Source: Microbulbifer sp. A4B17 (GTDB lineage: Bacteria; Pseudomonadota; Gammaproteobacteria; Pseudomonadales; Cellvibrionaceae). Taken from it: a DNA stretch of 64,000 nucleotides. The position numbers and the translations under genes were made by a program. Shown here one piece after another: positions 26,895-35,640 of the stretch. Within the stretch, counting starts at the first letter, position 1. Each line of letters opens with the position of its first letter. The stretch is taken from NCBI RefSeq assembly GCF_003076275.1, contig NZ_CP029064.1, forward strand, positions 2,180,501-2,244,500, in the 5' to 3' direction. The notes under the pieces are model-generated. The model worked only from the letters and a program-made list of their open reading frames with translations. It did no database searches and had not been told where the DNA came from.

Positions 26895-27791
26895 CTACCG
26901 TAACACCTGCTTCAAGACGCCTAGGTAGTTATCAGCCATTTCCACATCATCATAGTAGCCGCGAGTTTTCAGAAATTTGTGTAATGATCGCAGGTTGTAA
27001 GTTGGGACTGCCATAAATGCATGATGCTCACAGTGATAACTCAGGCCCTCCGTAGGGCTGACGAATAACAAACCTAAAATGCCTCGTGGAACTGAGCGTG
27101 TATTATATTTTGGTTCCAAATGGTAGAGGTCTTTGACACCGGCATGCTCGGCGATTTGCCGCATTCTTAAAATGGCCATATATACTGTGAGATAGGCTAT
27201 TACCCATAAAATATATAGCTCAGGAAATCCGGTGGCCCACAATACAGCCAGCATAATAGCGTTGACAAAAATGCCACGTGCTAGCTGATAATTAACTCTT
27301 TTTTGTCGGCTTAATAAATCCCGACCGCTCAAGAATAGATACAGATTTGCTTTTAAACCTGTAATCCCCAAAAAATCCCTAGTGAATTTCCTTGCCAGGC
27401 TCTTCTTAGTTATAGGGTAATCTTTATAGTTCTTTAGGTCTGGGTCTTCATCTGTCCCGGCCTTCCGGTGGTGCTTTAAGTGACACTTAATATATGTGTC
27501 ACCATCCATTAACAAAAATGGTGAAGATAGCCACTTGGAAGCAAAATTATTATAAGCTCGGGTAGCAAAAAGTGTTTTGTGGCCAGCTTCGTGCATAATT
27601 GCAGCTAAAGCTTGTTGTCGACCTGCAAGCAAGAATATTGCAACAATATATGTTGACCAATGTGGTAGTAGTGCTGAAAGAACAAAAATACCCACTATAC
27701 CGAGCCATGCGCTCACTACTATCCACCAGGCTTTGGCATCGCTTCGTTGTAGGAACGGCTTGAGCTCTTCTTTACTAATGGGAATATTCAT
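26895..27791 (-). CDS. membrane fatty acid desaturase / hydroxylase family protein
   Basis: This 298-residue di-iron membrane enzyme has three histidine boxes in place: HEAGH (67-71), HLKHH (104-108) and HCEHH (253-257). Four to five hydrophobic helices lie between them. It would desaturate or hydroxylate an acyl chain using oxygen at the inner membrane; the position and the acyl carrier are unknown. AGGGTG lies before the ATG. The PaaX-like regulator gene sits 23 bases upstream on the same strand, so the pair is probably one operon. Confidence 0.88.
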   Translation of the reverse strand: MNIPISKEELKPFLQRSDAKAWWIVVSAWLGIVGIFVLSALLPHWSTYIVAIFLLAGRQQALAAIMHEAGHKTLFATRAYNNFASKWLSSPFLLMDGDTYIKCHLKHHRKAGTDEDPDLKNYKDYPITKKSLARKFTRDFLGITGLKANLYLFLSGRDLLSRQKRVNYQLARGIFVNAIMLAVLWATGFPELYILWVIAYLTVYMAILRMRQIAEHAGVKDLYHLEPKYNTRSVPRGILGLLFVSPTEGLSYHCEHHAFMAVPTYNLRSLHKFLKTRGYYDDVEMADNYLGVLKQVLR

Positions 27792-27814
27792 TGAGAGGCA
27801 CCCTGTCGTGATTA

Positions 27815-28618
27815 TTAGTCAATACCTAACTTCTTCAATTGTTCCAGCCAAATGTTACGACCCGCGCGATCGTACTTCCGTACGATATTCTTTAGTAATT
27901 GATACTTCTCTTTTGGCCTTATCACCTTTGGTAATAGAGGATCTATTGCTAAGCGGTGAATAGCCTCCCCGCCGAGGCGACAAGTTTCACACAGAGTTGC
28001 GTTAATTGGTTTCGAGGCAAGAGATCTGAGGCTGTCTTCAAGAGACTGTATAAGTGCATCATATTCGCTATCAAGCCGATCAATATCCCATAACTGGCCA
28101 TTCCATTGGCTCACCAGTGAGGCTGGAGCTTCTTGTATTACAAAGCAGTGTGCATTTTCTTCTAGGCCAAGTGCCGCCAGTGCTGTGATTATTTCAGTTT
28201 GACTATGTTTTAAATTGTTAGGGCGTACCCATAGGTGGTCGAGGCCTGGAGCAAATCCGTACCATTCAAGAACTAACAATGATTTTTTTCGAATAGTACG
28301 TGTCACCCCTTTCGGAAGGTGGCAGGTGAGCCAACTATGATTCCAATTATTATAATGGAAGCTATTTTGTTGCCAGCGGTCGATAAAAGCACGTTTTGCA
28401 AGGGCCTTTTTCGTTAAGTGGTACAAGCCTCGACCATCGTGAGTAATCAGTTTGGCGCAGGCCAATCTATTCAATGTTACCCGAAGATTATTGATAGAAA
28501 TATTAAATGCATCAGATATGAAACCCAGCTGGCTGGTTGAAAGCTCATGTCGTTTATTTACACCCATAAGGTCCAGTAGGACATTCTTGGGCGTTGGTTC
28601 GTAAGTAAATTGATACAT
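27815..28618 (-). CDS. PaaX-like transcriptional regulator
   Basis: This 267-residue protein resembles PaaX. It has an N-terminal winged helix (residues about 15-70, TSQLGFISDAFNISINNLRVTLNRL), a central domain with LVLEWYGFAPGLDHLWVRP, and the C-terminal LGGEAIHRLAIDPLLP block typical of the PaaX C-domain. PaaX is a repressor released by phenylacetyl-CoA. No paa genes are present, and the next gene is a fatty acid desaturase, so another acyl-CoA is the likelier effector. The ribosome site is weak. Confidence 0.82.
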   Translation of the reverse strand: MYQFTYEPTPKNVLLDLMGVNKRHELSTSQLGFISDAFNISINNLRVTLNRLACAKLITHDGRGLYHLTKKALAKRAFIDRWQQNSFHYNNWNHSWLTCHLPKGVTRTIRKKSLLVLEWYGFAPGLDHLWVRPNNLKHSQTEIITALAALGLEENAHCFVIQEAPASLVSQWNGQLWDIDRLDSEYDALIQSLEDSLRSLASKPINATLCETCRLGGEAIHRLAIDPLLPKVIRPKEKYQLLKNIVRKYDRAGRNIWLEQLKKLGID

Positions 28619-29245
28619 AATGAATATTGCGAAAATAATCCTGCTATGTATTTATTTGATATTACAAGGATTTACCTATCTTGCAACAGGTTGTAATCTT
28701 TTCTTTGCATGATTGTCATTTTAATCAACAACAATTTTTCCTTTTTGCCCTTTTGTTGAGGCTGGCTGGCCGACAAAGGCTTTTGCTTTGGGTGGCACTC
28801 TGAAATGCCTGATACCAGGGGGGAGCATCAAACAAATTAGTGGTTGGATGTGCTTTAGCTCCTAGATCGATTCAGGGTATCTTACTGGAGTGGAAAAATT
28901 ATTAACGATGATTAATAGGGTTGTTGCCTTAAGTAAATCCCAAGGATCAGCCTGAGTGCCAGGTTTTTAGTTTGCATATGGGGGTTGGTTGCGAGATAGT
29001 ATTAAATGAGTCACCTTTGAAATATTGATGATGCTGTTATGGTATCTGGAGCCAGTTGTTTATTGGCTGACGCTAGGTATACTTTATTGAGTAAATCTTG
29101 TATTTTTTTTGGTGCTAATCGTTGTCTGTTTGGTATGTAAAAATTAGTTGGTTGTCGATGTGTTTTTATTTCATCTACCTTTGATAGGGTTAACTAGCTT
29201 ATTATTTTTATATGCTTACTTATTCTAGGTAAGAATGCTCTGCTA
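28619..29245. other. intergenic region between PaaX-like gene and acyltransferase gene
   Basis: No gene is seen. An inverted repeat, ATTACAA (28661-28667) and TTGTAAT (28691-28697), lies 43-79 bases upstream of the PaaX-like start and is a possible autoregulatory site. The remaining bases are AT-rich and featureless to the eye. Confidence 0.4.
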
Positions 29246-31141
29246 ATGTTTGGATATAGAAAAGAAATTGACGGATTAAGATTCTTTGCTGTTGCTCCCG
29301 TAGTTTTATTTCACTATTACCCAGATTTATTGCCTTTGGGTTATTTAGGGGTGGATCTTTTCTTTGTGATCTCAGGGTATTTGATTACTCAGCTGATAAT
29401 AAGAGATGTTGATGAAGGGAGTTTTAATTTAGTCCGATTTTACATTCGTCGGATTAGGAGAATTCTGCCAGCTGTATTGGTAGTATTCTCTTTTGTGCTT
29501 ATTTCTGGCCTTATTTTTTTTATATCTTCAGATCTAATAAATTTGTCTGCTAGTTTATTAACAAGCTTGCTTTTTGTTTCTAATATTTACTTCTGGCGCT
29601 CAGGTGGTTATTTTGGAGCTAGTGATGAACTGAAACCTTTGTTACATTCTTGGTCCCTGAGCGTCGAGGAGCAATTTTATCTAGTTTTTCCTTGCTTACT
29701 ATTGCTGCTAACCAGGTTGTCCAAAAATAAGCTTTTTTATATAGTTTTAGCTTGCTTAGTGATATTGGTTTCTGTTGGTCTAAATATATTCATTGTTTCT
29801 ATCGGAGGTGAAAATCCTGCTTTTTTTCTGACTCCTACGCGCATCTGGGAGTTGGCAGTAGGGGTTTTAGCTGCTCTTTTAGCTTCTCGAAGAGCCCAGC
29901 CAGATAAAAACACACATATGCTGTTTTCTTACCTGGGTTTTGGGATGATCATGATCGGGTATTTATATCTCGGAAGCTCAATTATTCCAGCTGTTTTGGT
30001 AACGGCAGGAGCAGGATTAATATTATATCAGTCCATTAGTTCGGGAAGCCTGCTATATTGGATTTTAACCTGGCCATTGGTTCGATTTATAGGCCTTATT
30101 TCATTTTCCTTGTACTTGTGGCATTGGCCAGTTGTCTCTTTCATCAAATACGTTTCTGTGGATCCACCTAGTAATTATGTTTTGATGTCTGGGTTTCTAT
30201 TTACATGCCTTGCCTCATTTTTGACTTGGAGGTTTGTTGAAATCCCATTTCGCAAAAAATATTCTGATAAATTTTCTATGCAATTTATTGGCCTGTTGTA
30301 TATTTTGATCTTCGTGTCGATTGCACTAATTTATAGTTTTAATGGATTTCCAAAGCGCCATCCTCCACTGGCAAACAATTTTTCAGAGTCGATAAGTTCC
30401 AATTTTCGTTGCGGGGTTAGAGAATACTTCCCGTTTGGTGCCTCTAGAGCTTGTTTGGTTGCAGGTGATAATAAGCGGCCCTATTCAACAGTACTGTTGG
30501 GTAATTCTCATGCGCAAATGTATGGCCCGGCGTATGTTAATGCATTAAATAGTGTCGGTGAGAAAGGTCTTATTATCCCTTTAAATAACTGTTTGCCAAC
30601 ACTTAAAGTCAATCTCAGTCAAGATTGTTTGAGAAAAGCAAAAAAGAACTTTGAAGCTATTGTTTCTACTGAAGGAATACAGAGGGTAGTTATCGCACAA
30701 AGTTGGCACTTCAAAAGATATATTAGCTCTGAAGGTATCGTCATCAGCAGAAAGGTCAGGCAAACTTTGGCTGAGGCTACGATTAGCCTGGCCAGCCGAT
30801 TGGAGAAGGCCGGCAAGATAGTCTATGTATTAGGGCCGATTCAAATACCTGGCTATAATTTTCCATCTATTCAGAGCCGAAAGTTAGCTATGGGGGTCTA
30901 TAATCCAGAGCACTTCTTTGTGGGAATTGATCAATTTAATAAAGATTATCTCGATATTGTTAACTATCTAGATAGTAGATTGGGTGATCAGCTGATGTTA
31001 CCTCACCTGATTCTATGCCCAGAAGATACCTGCCAATTTTCTGATGGCGAGGTTTCATACTTTAGCGATAGTCACCACTTGAGTCCGTCAGGGGCGTTAC
31101 TTATGACCCCGTTGTTTGATGTGATAGTCAAAGGAACTTAG
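29246..31141 (+). CDS. OafA/YrhL-type O-acyltransferase with SGNH domain
   Basis: This 631-residue protein has an acyltransferase-3 membrane domain (about ten helices, residues 10-355) opening KEIDGLRFFAVAPVVLFHY (conserved His23). A C-terminal SGNH hydrolase-like domain follows, with Ser421 in GNSHAQ and Asp608...His611 in SDSHHLS. Such proteins acetylate or otherwise acylate lipopolysaccharide O-antigen, peptidoglycan or other surface glycans, the SGNH domain doing the periplasmic transfer. No glycan-synthesis cluster is nearby, so it probably decorates a polymer encoded elsewhere. Confidence 0.9.
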   Translation: MFGYRKEIDGLRFFAVAPVVLFHYYPDLLPLGYLGVDLFFVISGYLITQLIIRDVDEGSFNLVRFYIRRIRRILPAVLVVFSFVLISGLIFFISSDLINLSASLLTSLLFVSNIYFWRSGGYFGASDELKPLLHSWSLSVEEQFYLVFPCLLLLLTRLSKNKLFYIVLACLVILVSVGLNIFIVSIGGENPAFFLTPTRIWELAVGVLAALLASRRAQPDKNTHMLFSYLGFGMIMIGYLYLGSSIIPAVLVTAGAGLILYQSISSGSLLYWILTWPLVRFIGLISFSLYLWHWPVVSFIKYVSVDPPSNYVLMSGFLFTCLASFLTWRFVEIPFRKKYSDKFSMQFIGLLYILIFVSIALIYSFNGFPKRHPPLANNFSESISSNFRCGVREYFPFGASRACLVAGDNKRPYSTVLLGNSHAQMYGPAYVNALNSVGEKGLIIPLNNCLPTLKVNLSQDCLRKAKKNFEAIVSTEGIQRVVIAQSWHFKRYISSEGIVISRKVRQTLAEATISLASRLEKAGKIVYVLGPIQIPGYNFPSIQSRKLAMGVYNPEHFFVGIDQFNKDYLDIVNYLDSRLGDQLMLPHLILCPEDTCQFSDGEVSYFSDSHHLSPSGALLMTPLFDVIVKGT

Positions 31142-31196
31142 GTTAATTGTGAGGTTGAGTTGAGTAGGGTAACTAGTCTTATTCAGGATATGAATA

Positions 31197-31784
31197 ATGA
31201 GTATAAAATATAGACAGGGTACTAAAGCTGATTGTCATCGTATAGCAGAACTTGATTACATAGCTTCCGATGGTGCTGTTGAGTATCTTTTCCATGATTT
31301 AATCCCCGGTCAATCGCCTTTAAAGCTGCTTTGTGATGGATTGGAGAAGGATGTTTATCCGTATACTTTTCGTAGTTCTATTGTTGCCGAGCTCGGTCAA
31401 AATGTTATCGGGGTGGCACTGTCATATCCTGCACATTTCCACTGTATAACTGATGATTTAAGAAGCTTTTTACCTGCGGATCGTTTAGAAAGATTCCATG
31501 ATTTTTACTCTAGCAGAGTTGCAGAAAGCTACTTCCTTGATGCTATATGCGTTGATGAATCGCACAGAGGATTTGGGATTGGAAGTTCGTTGCTGAAGCA
31601 TACAAAAGAAAAAGCAAGTAGTGAAGGTTATAGTAAACTTAGTCTTATTGTATTTGCTGATAATACTCGAGCCGTCAATTTTTACGAAAAACAAGGTTTT
31701 AATGTGGTTAAAAATATTAAATTGGAGTGCCACAAATTACTTTCATATGATGGCGGCTGTTTACTAATGAGTGTTGAAATATAA
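31197..31784 (+). CDS. GNAT family N-acetyltransferase
   Basis: This 195-residue acetyltransferase has the acetyl-CoA loop RGFGIGSSLL near residue 125 and the NTRAVNFYEKQGFNVVK block near 160. The substrate is unknown. AGGA lies about 8 bases before the ATG. It follows the acyltransferase gene by 55 bases in the same direction and may be cotranscribed with it. Confidence 0.82.
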   Translation: MSIKYRQGTKADCHRIAELDYIASDGAVEYLFHDLIPGQSPLKLLCDGLEKDVYPYTFRSSIVAELGQNVIGVALSYPAHFHCITDDLRSFLPADRLERFHDFYSSRVAESYFLDAICVDESHRGFGIGSSLLKHTKEKASSEGYSKLSLIVFADNTRAVNFYEKQGFNVVKNIKLECHKLLSYDGGCLLMSVEI

Positions 31785-32372
31785 GCTGAAATAGCCTTTA
31801 TTTAGATTGATCAATTTTCATGAGGCAATAGTGCTTGCTTATTTATATGAGTGTAAATCTGAAATTTAAGATCCATTCAGCTAAAATGCTGGTCGCATGG
31901 CAAGTATCGTGAATGATTAGGTGTTATCATTCTACAGTATTTGCGTTCTGTAGATGTTGCTGATCTTGACTGATCGAGATGCAGTTAGCTCTGCTAAATT
32001 GGAGTGGAATTATAGGGGCTTCCTCAGGGTGCGCTAGCTAAAGCATATAAGAGAGATAGGTGTTGGTAGATAAATAGCACTTAAAAAAGTGTCTTTAAGG
32101 TTATTTTGTAAAGGTTATAGCGGTGCTAATTTCTATTTGAGATTTACGAGGTAATAGTGAGATTTAGAAAAATCTGGACCGTAGGCTTACCTCTTATAGC
32201 AGAGATTGCACCTGTTAAAGTAACATATTACGAGTAAAAGCTAATGATAAGCAAAATCTGAGACTGCAAAAAGTATCTGGGAGGTGATCTTGTTAATTAA
32301 AGTTGGTCTGGAAGAGCAATTTCTAAAAATTAGTCACTGCCCTCTGGCCAGATTTGAAAGAGTATTTTTGAT
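31785..32372. other. intergenic region without a recognised gene
   Basis: These 588 bases separate convergent genes. I see no supported coding region and no clear terminator. Confidence 0.4.
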
Positions 32373-33350
32373 TTATGGCTTTTGAATCTCTATGCGCCAA
32401 CCTGTGCATAGTTCTTCCTCATAAAACTCTTCGAGCGTTATAGTTTTCATACCTAAATCTGAAAATTTTGAAAGTAGCTTCTCAATATCTTCTTTGCTTA
32501 AGGCTGCGTTCAGTTGGTCCTTTGATCGCCTGCCTGCATGTTTTAGTTCCGTTTCGAGAAAGTCTACAAACTGACTTTTTGTTTCCTTGCCGGATAATAA
32601 TTTTCTTTGCAAAAAAGCTTCGGTAGAATTCCGTATAAATGCTGTAATGGCGGCACGAGGATGAGTGGCGATTAGTGATTCAATGGAACTGATTAATACA
32701 CCTAGTTTTCTTTGTGTTTCTACCCGTTTTAGGTTTAATTCTAACTGGTGAGAGGTTTGCGTATTTTCAAATTCTGATAGAAGCGATTTTATTTTATGTG
32801 GAATGTCTAATTTATTTTTACTCAATTCATAAGCCGCTACTTCATCAGTGCAATCTGAATATGGCTTAGAGTTGGTTTTATGGCAGATTGCTTTAAATAT
32901 TCCTCCTGAATCCAAGGTGAGGTATATATTTTCAGCAGTTTTTCCTGTGTTGCTGTATTCGAACCCAAATTGAGATGTTATTAAGTTAAAATTTTTCCCG
33001 ATAGAACTTATGTTCTCTGATGGTGTTTTTGAATGGAACCTTAATTTTTTAAGTGCTTTAAGCTGCTTGGGATTTTTATTTGTTGATAGAGGTTGAATTT
33101 GAGCGGCATCTGCTGCATGAATCTCTAATTCTTTCCCATTTTTTAAAGCTTCATCAGCTATCAATAGTGCAACTGCGCCATTCCCGCACGCAATATCCAA
33201 CACTTTGTCGCCAGGGTTTAGTGAAGAGACTGCTGATCTCCAGTAATTCCCAGTTGCGCCGATATAACTATCAGGAAGTACCTGTGCAAAGGAGGTGGGG
33301 AAGCCTTGTAACCAAAAGTTAGTCCATTGTTCAAGATTTTCCATAGCCAT
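32373..33350 (-). CDS. class I SAM-dependent methyltransferase
   Basis: This 325-residue protein has motif I VLDIACGNGAVALLIA near residue 50 and a later ITSQFGFEYS, fitting a Rossmann-fold methyltransferase. The C-terminal 150 residues are helical and may bind the substrate. The ATG at 33350 has AGAGGTG six bases upstream and is preferred over a start 18 codons earlier. The target is unknown. Confidence 0.8.
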   Translation of the reverse strand: MAMENLEQWTNFWLQGFPTSFAQVLPDSYIGATGNYWRSAVSSLNPGDKVLDIACGNGAVALLIADEALKNGKELEIHAADAAQIQPLSTNKNPKQLKALKKLRFHSKTPSENISSIGKNFNLITSQFGFEYSNTGKTAENIYLTLDSGGIFKAICHKTNSKPYSDCTDEVAAYELSKNKLDIPHKIKSLLSEFENTQTSHQLELNLKRVETQRKLGVLISSIESLIATHPRAAITAFIRNSTEAFLQRKLLSGKETKSQFVDFLETELKHAGRRSKDQLNAALSKEDIEKLLSKFSDLGMKTITLEEFYEEELCTGWRIEIQKP

Positions 33351-34141
33351 CTGCTGCACCTCTTTTTTGTGGATTATCGTGCCTTTAATTAATAGGGAAA
33401 TCAATATGCATATGTAACATCACGCCTAATTTAATACGCAAGTTATGACAGGTATATATAATTGAAAATTAATTAAAAAAAGTTATAACCTGAAACCCAT
33501 AATTATTGTTTATTATCTGCCAATACTGACTTTTTGTGTTTTTAGGATGGTTATTCTAATTTCTCGGATTTTCAATTATTTTATAACTAACTTTGCAAGT
33601 TAGAAGTATATTTGTATTAAGTAGTGGATTTTCGAAAGTCTTAGCTTACGGTATGGGAAGTCTATACCAATATACAAAAAAGTTATTAATTGTGGCTCCC
33701 CTATAATTAAAAGCTATATTTAGCATGCTAATAAGGCTCTCTTAATTACACAATTGCCTTGTATTTGTACACTTAAATTAAGTGCAGCCAGTCACTTGGG
33801 CCTTTATCATCTGGATTGCAACCACCATCCAAAATTTATTTTTTGGTGACAAGGCTGACTGTCTGCATATGAATTCAGATTATTGGATTCAAGGTTGGTT
33901 ATGCCAGCTCTGATCTAATTTCTCACAGATGGAAATTTCAAGCACACTGAAAGTATGTTCATACAATACCTATAAATGAACTTTGATAATAGTAGGGGAG
34001 TGGCTTGAGGATTAATCCCAGGCTGGGTATTGATCTTGTTATATGATAAATCTGTTAATTACAGGAGTAAGAGTCAAAGTAATGGTAATTTACTATCGTT
34101 ATACTTACTCTTTATTGCTGAGAATTATCTGTAGCTCTCTG
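33351..34141. other. AT-rich intergenic region
   Basis: No gene is supported in these 791 bases. A 7+1+7 dyad (CACTTAA-A-TTAAGTG) occupies 33770-33784; its meaning is unknown. Confidence 0.4.
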
Positions 34142-34603
34142 CTAAATTTTATTTCCTTCAACTGCTTCTTTAAGGTCATCCGAAATACACTCTCCTTCTA
34201 AAGTTTCACTGCCACTACGATAGCGCATAGTCATTTGGCCGGTAGCAATTAAAGTCCCTTCACTGTCGTATACCTCTGTATATGAATAGAATATCTTTCG
34301 TCCAGTACTCGTTAGCTTACCTATCGCAGTGAGTTGATTAGTCTTTGCCTGACCGGTGAAATTTGCTGTTAAAGACAGTGTAAGGGCTCTACGACGGCGG
34401 TTGGGGTGGGGGCAGTAGAGGCCGCAGTAAGAGCCAGCGATATCGATTAATGTTGTAATAAAACCACCGTGGGGCACACCGAGGGTATTCAGGTGTTCCG
34501 GTTGTATTTCCACGCTGATTGCAACATGGCCTTCCTGCCAATTATCTATGGTTACACCTAGATGGTCATTGAACGGGGGTTGTTTCTTGTTCTGCCAATT
34601 CAT
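34142..34603 (-). CDS. PaaI-like hotdog thioesterase
   Basis: This 153-residue hotdog-fold protein has the PHGGFITTLIDIAGS motif around residues 44-58, whose Asp is the usual PaaI-type catalytic acid. It would hydrolyse acyl- or aryl-CoA esters in the cytoplasm, perhaps relieving CoA sequestration during catabolism by the neighbouring beta-oxidation genes. AAGGTGA precedes the ATG. The transporter gene upstream ends 24 bases before this start. Confidence 0.85.
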   Translation of the reverse strand: MNWQNKKQPPFNDHLGVTIDNWQEGHVAISVEIQPEHLNTLGVPHGGFITTLIDIAGSYCGLYCPHPNRRRRALTLSLTANFTGQAKTNQLTAIGKLTSTGRKIFYSYTEVYDSEGTLIATGQMTMRYRSGSETLEGECISDDLKEAVEGNKI

Positions 34604-34627
34604 CCAATTTCACCTTAGAAAGTAAGT

Positions 34628-35557
34628 TTATGATGGGCCGTTACAATCTGTTTTCTGAGTTGATAGGTAGACTGTGAGCAATCCTGCACTGATAACAATC
34701 AGCGTCCCCACAAGTGCAATAGTGTTAGGTAAGTGCTGCCAAATGAGCCAACCTAGAAGTCCGGCAATAACCACACCAAAGTAACTGATTGGCGACACCA
34801 CACTGGGTTTTGCATAGCTATATGCTTTGGTGTAGAGCCAGATAGCCAAGAGTACTGAGACGCCGTTAAAAATAAGATAGGGGAGTGTCCATAAAGGTAT
34901 TGGTTCCCAATAATAGATACCCAGGGGCAGGCTGCACGCGAACGAGATTAATACGTAGTAAAACAATATAAGGCTGGGCCGGTCGGTACGGGACAAAATT
35001 CGTGTTCCGACCATAGAGGCAGCCAGGGTAAGCCCAGAAATCAGGCCGAAGGCATGGCCGCTACTAATACCGTCTACGTTGGGTTGAAGAATCAAGGTGA
35101 TCCCCATTAAGCCCAGTAAGATTGGTAGCCAGTGAGTTATGGGGATCTGTGCTCGAGCCCAAAGCCAGGCAATAAGGGGAACAAAAATGGGAGCTGCATT
35201 ACGCAATAACCCCGCTTCCATTAGTGAAATTTTGCTTAGGGCAGAAAAATATGTGAAAAAGCATAACCACCCTGCAAAACCGCGTATCAGGTGGGTTCTC
35301 CAGTGTTGGGTGGTAAGGTGTCGAGGTGTTTGTCGCACTAGCCATGGGGTTAGCAGTATCAGGCAGATACTGTATTGGCTGAGCGTAATTAATGGCACGG
35401 GGACAGCGATAGACACCCATTTGCTGGCTGCGGCCGCTGTACTTGCTACCAGCGCGGTAGCCAATGCAAAACCAATGCCCTTCCAGTTTTGGATATCCGT
35501 GCGGAGTGGCTGACTTGGTGGGGTTTGTACTTCGACTAAGGCATCAGGCCTACTCAT
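34628..35557 (-). CDS. DMT superfamily (EamA) transporter
   Basis: This 309-residue inner-membrane protein has ten hydrophobic helices in two EamA repeats, the usual family size. Substrates in this family are metabolites such as amino acids and cannot be predicted here. It shares strand and close spacing with the thioesterase (24 bases) and with the hydratase/dehydrogenase gene (83 bases), so it may export or import a pathway compound. Confidence 0.87.
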   Translation of the reverse strand: MSRPDALVEVQTPPSQPLRTDIQNWKGIGFALATALVASTAAAASKWVSIAVPVPLITLSQYSICLILLTPWLVRQTPRHLTTQHWRTHLIRGFAGWLCFFTYFSALSKISLMEAGLLRNAAPIFVPLIAWLWARAQIPITHWLPILLGLMGITLILQPNVDGISSGHAFGLISGLTLAASMVGTRILSRTDRPSLILFYYVLISFACSLPLGIYYWEPIPLWTLPYLIFNGVSVLLAIWLYTKAYSYAKPSVVSPISYFGVVIAGLLGWLIWQHLPNTIALVGTLIVISAGLLTVYLSTQKTDCNGPS

Positions 35558-35640
35558 GGTGACACAACTTCTTTATTTGGTTACAAGCGGGTAAAGTGGG
35601 AAGCCAGTAGTCATACTGGCTTCCCCTATAGTTCACAAGC

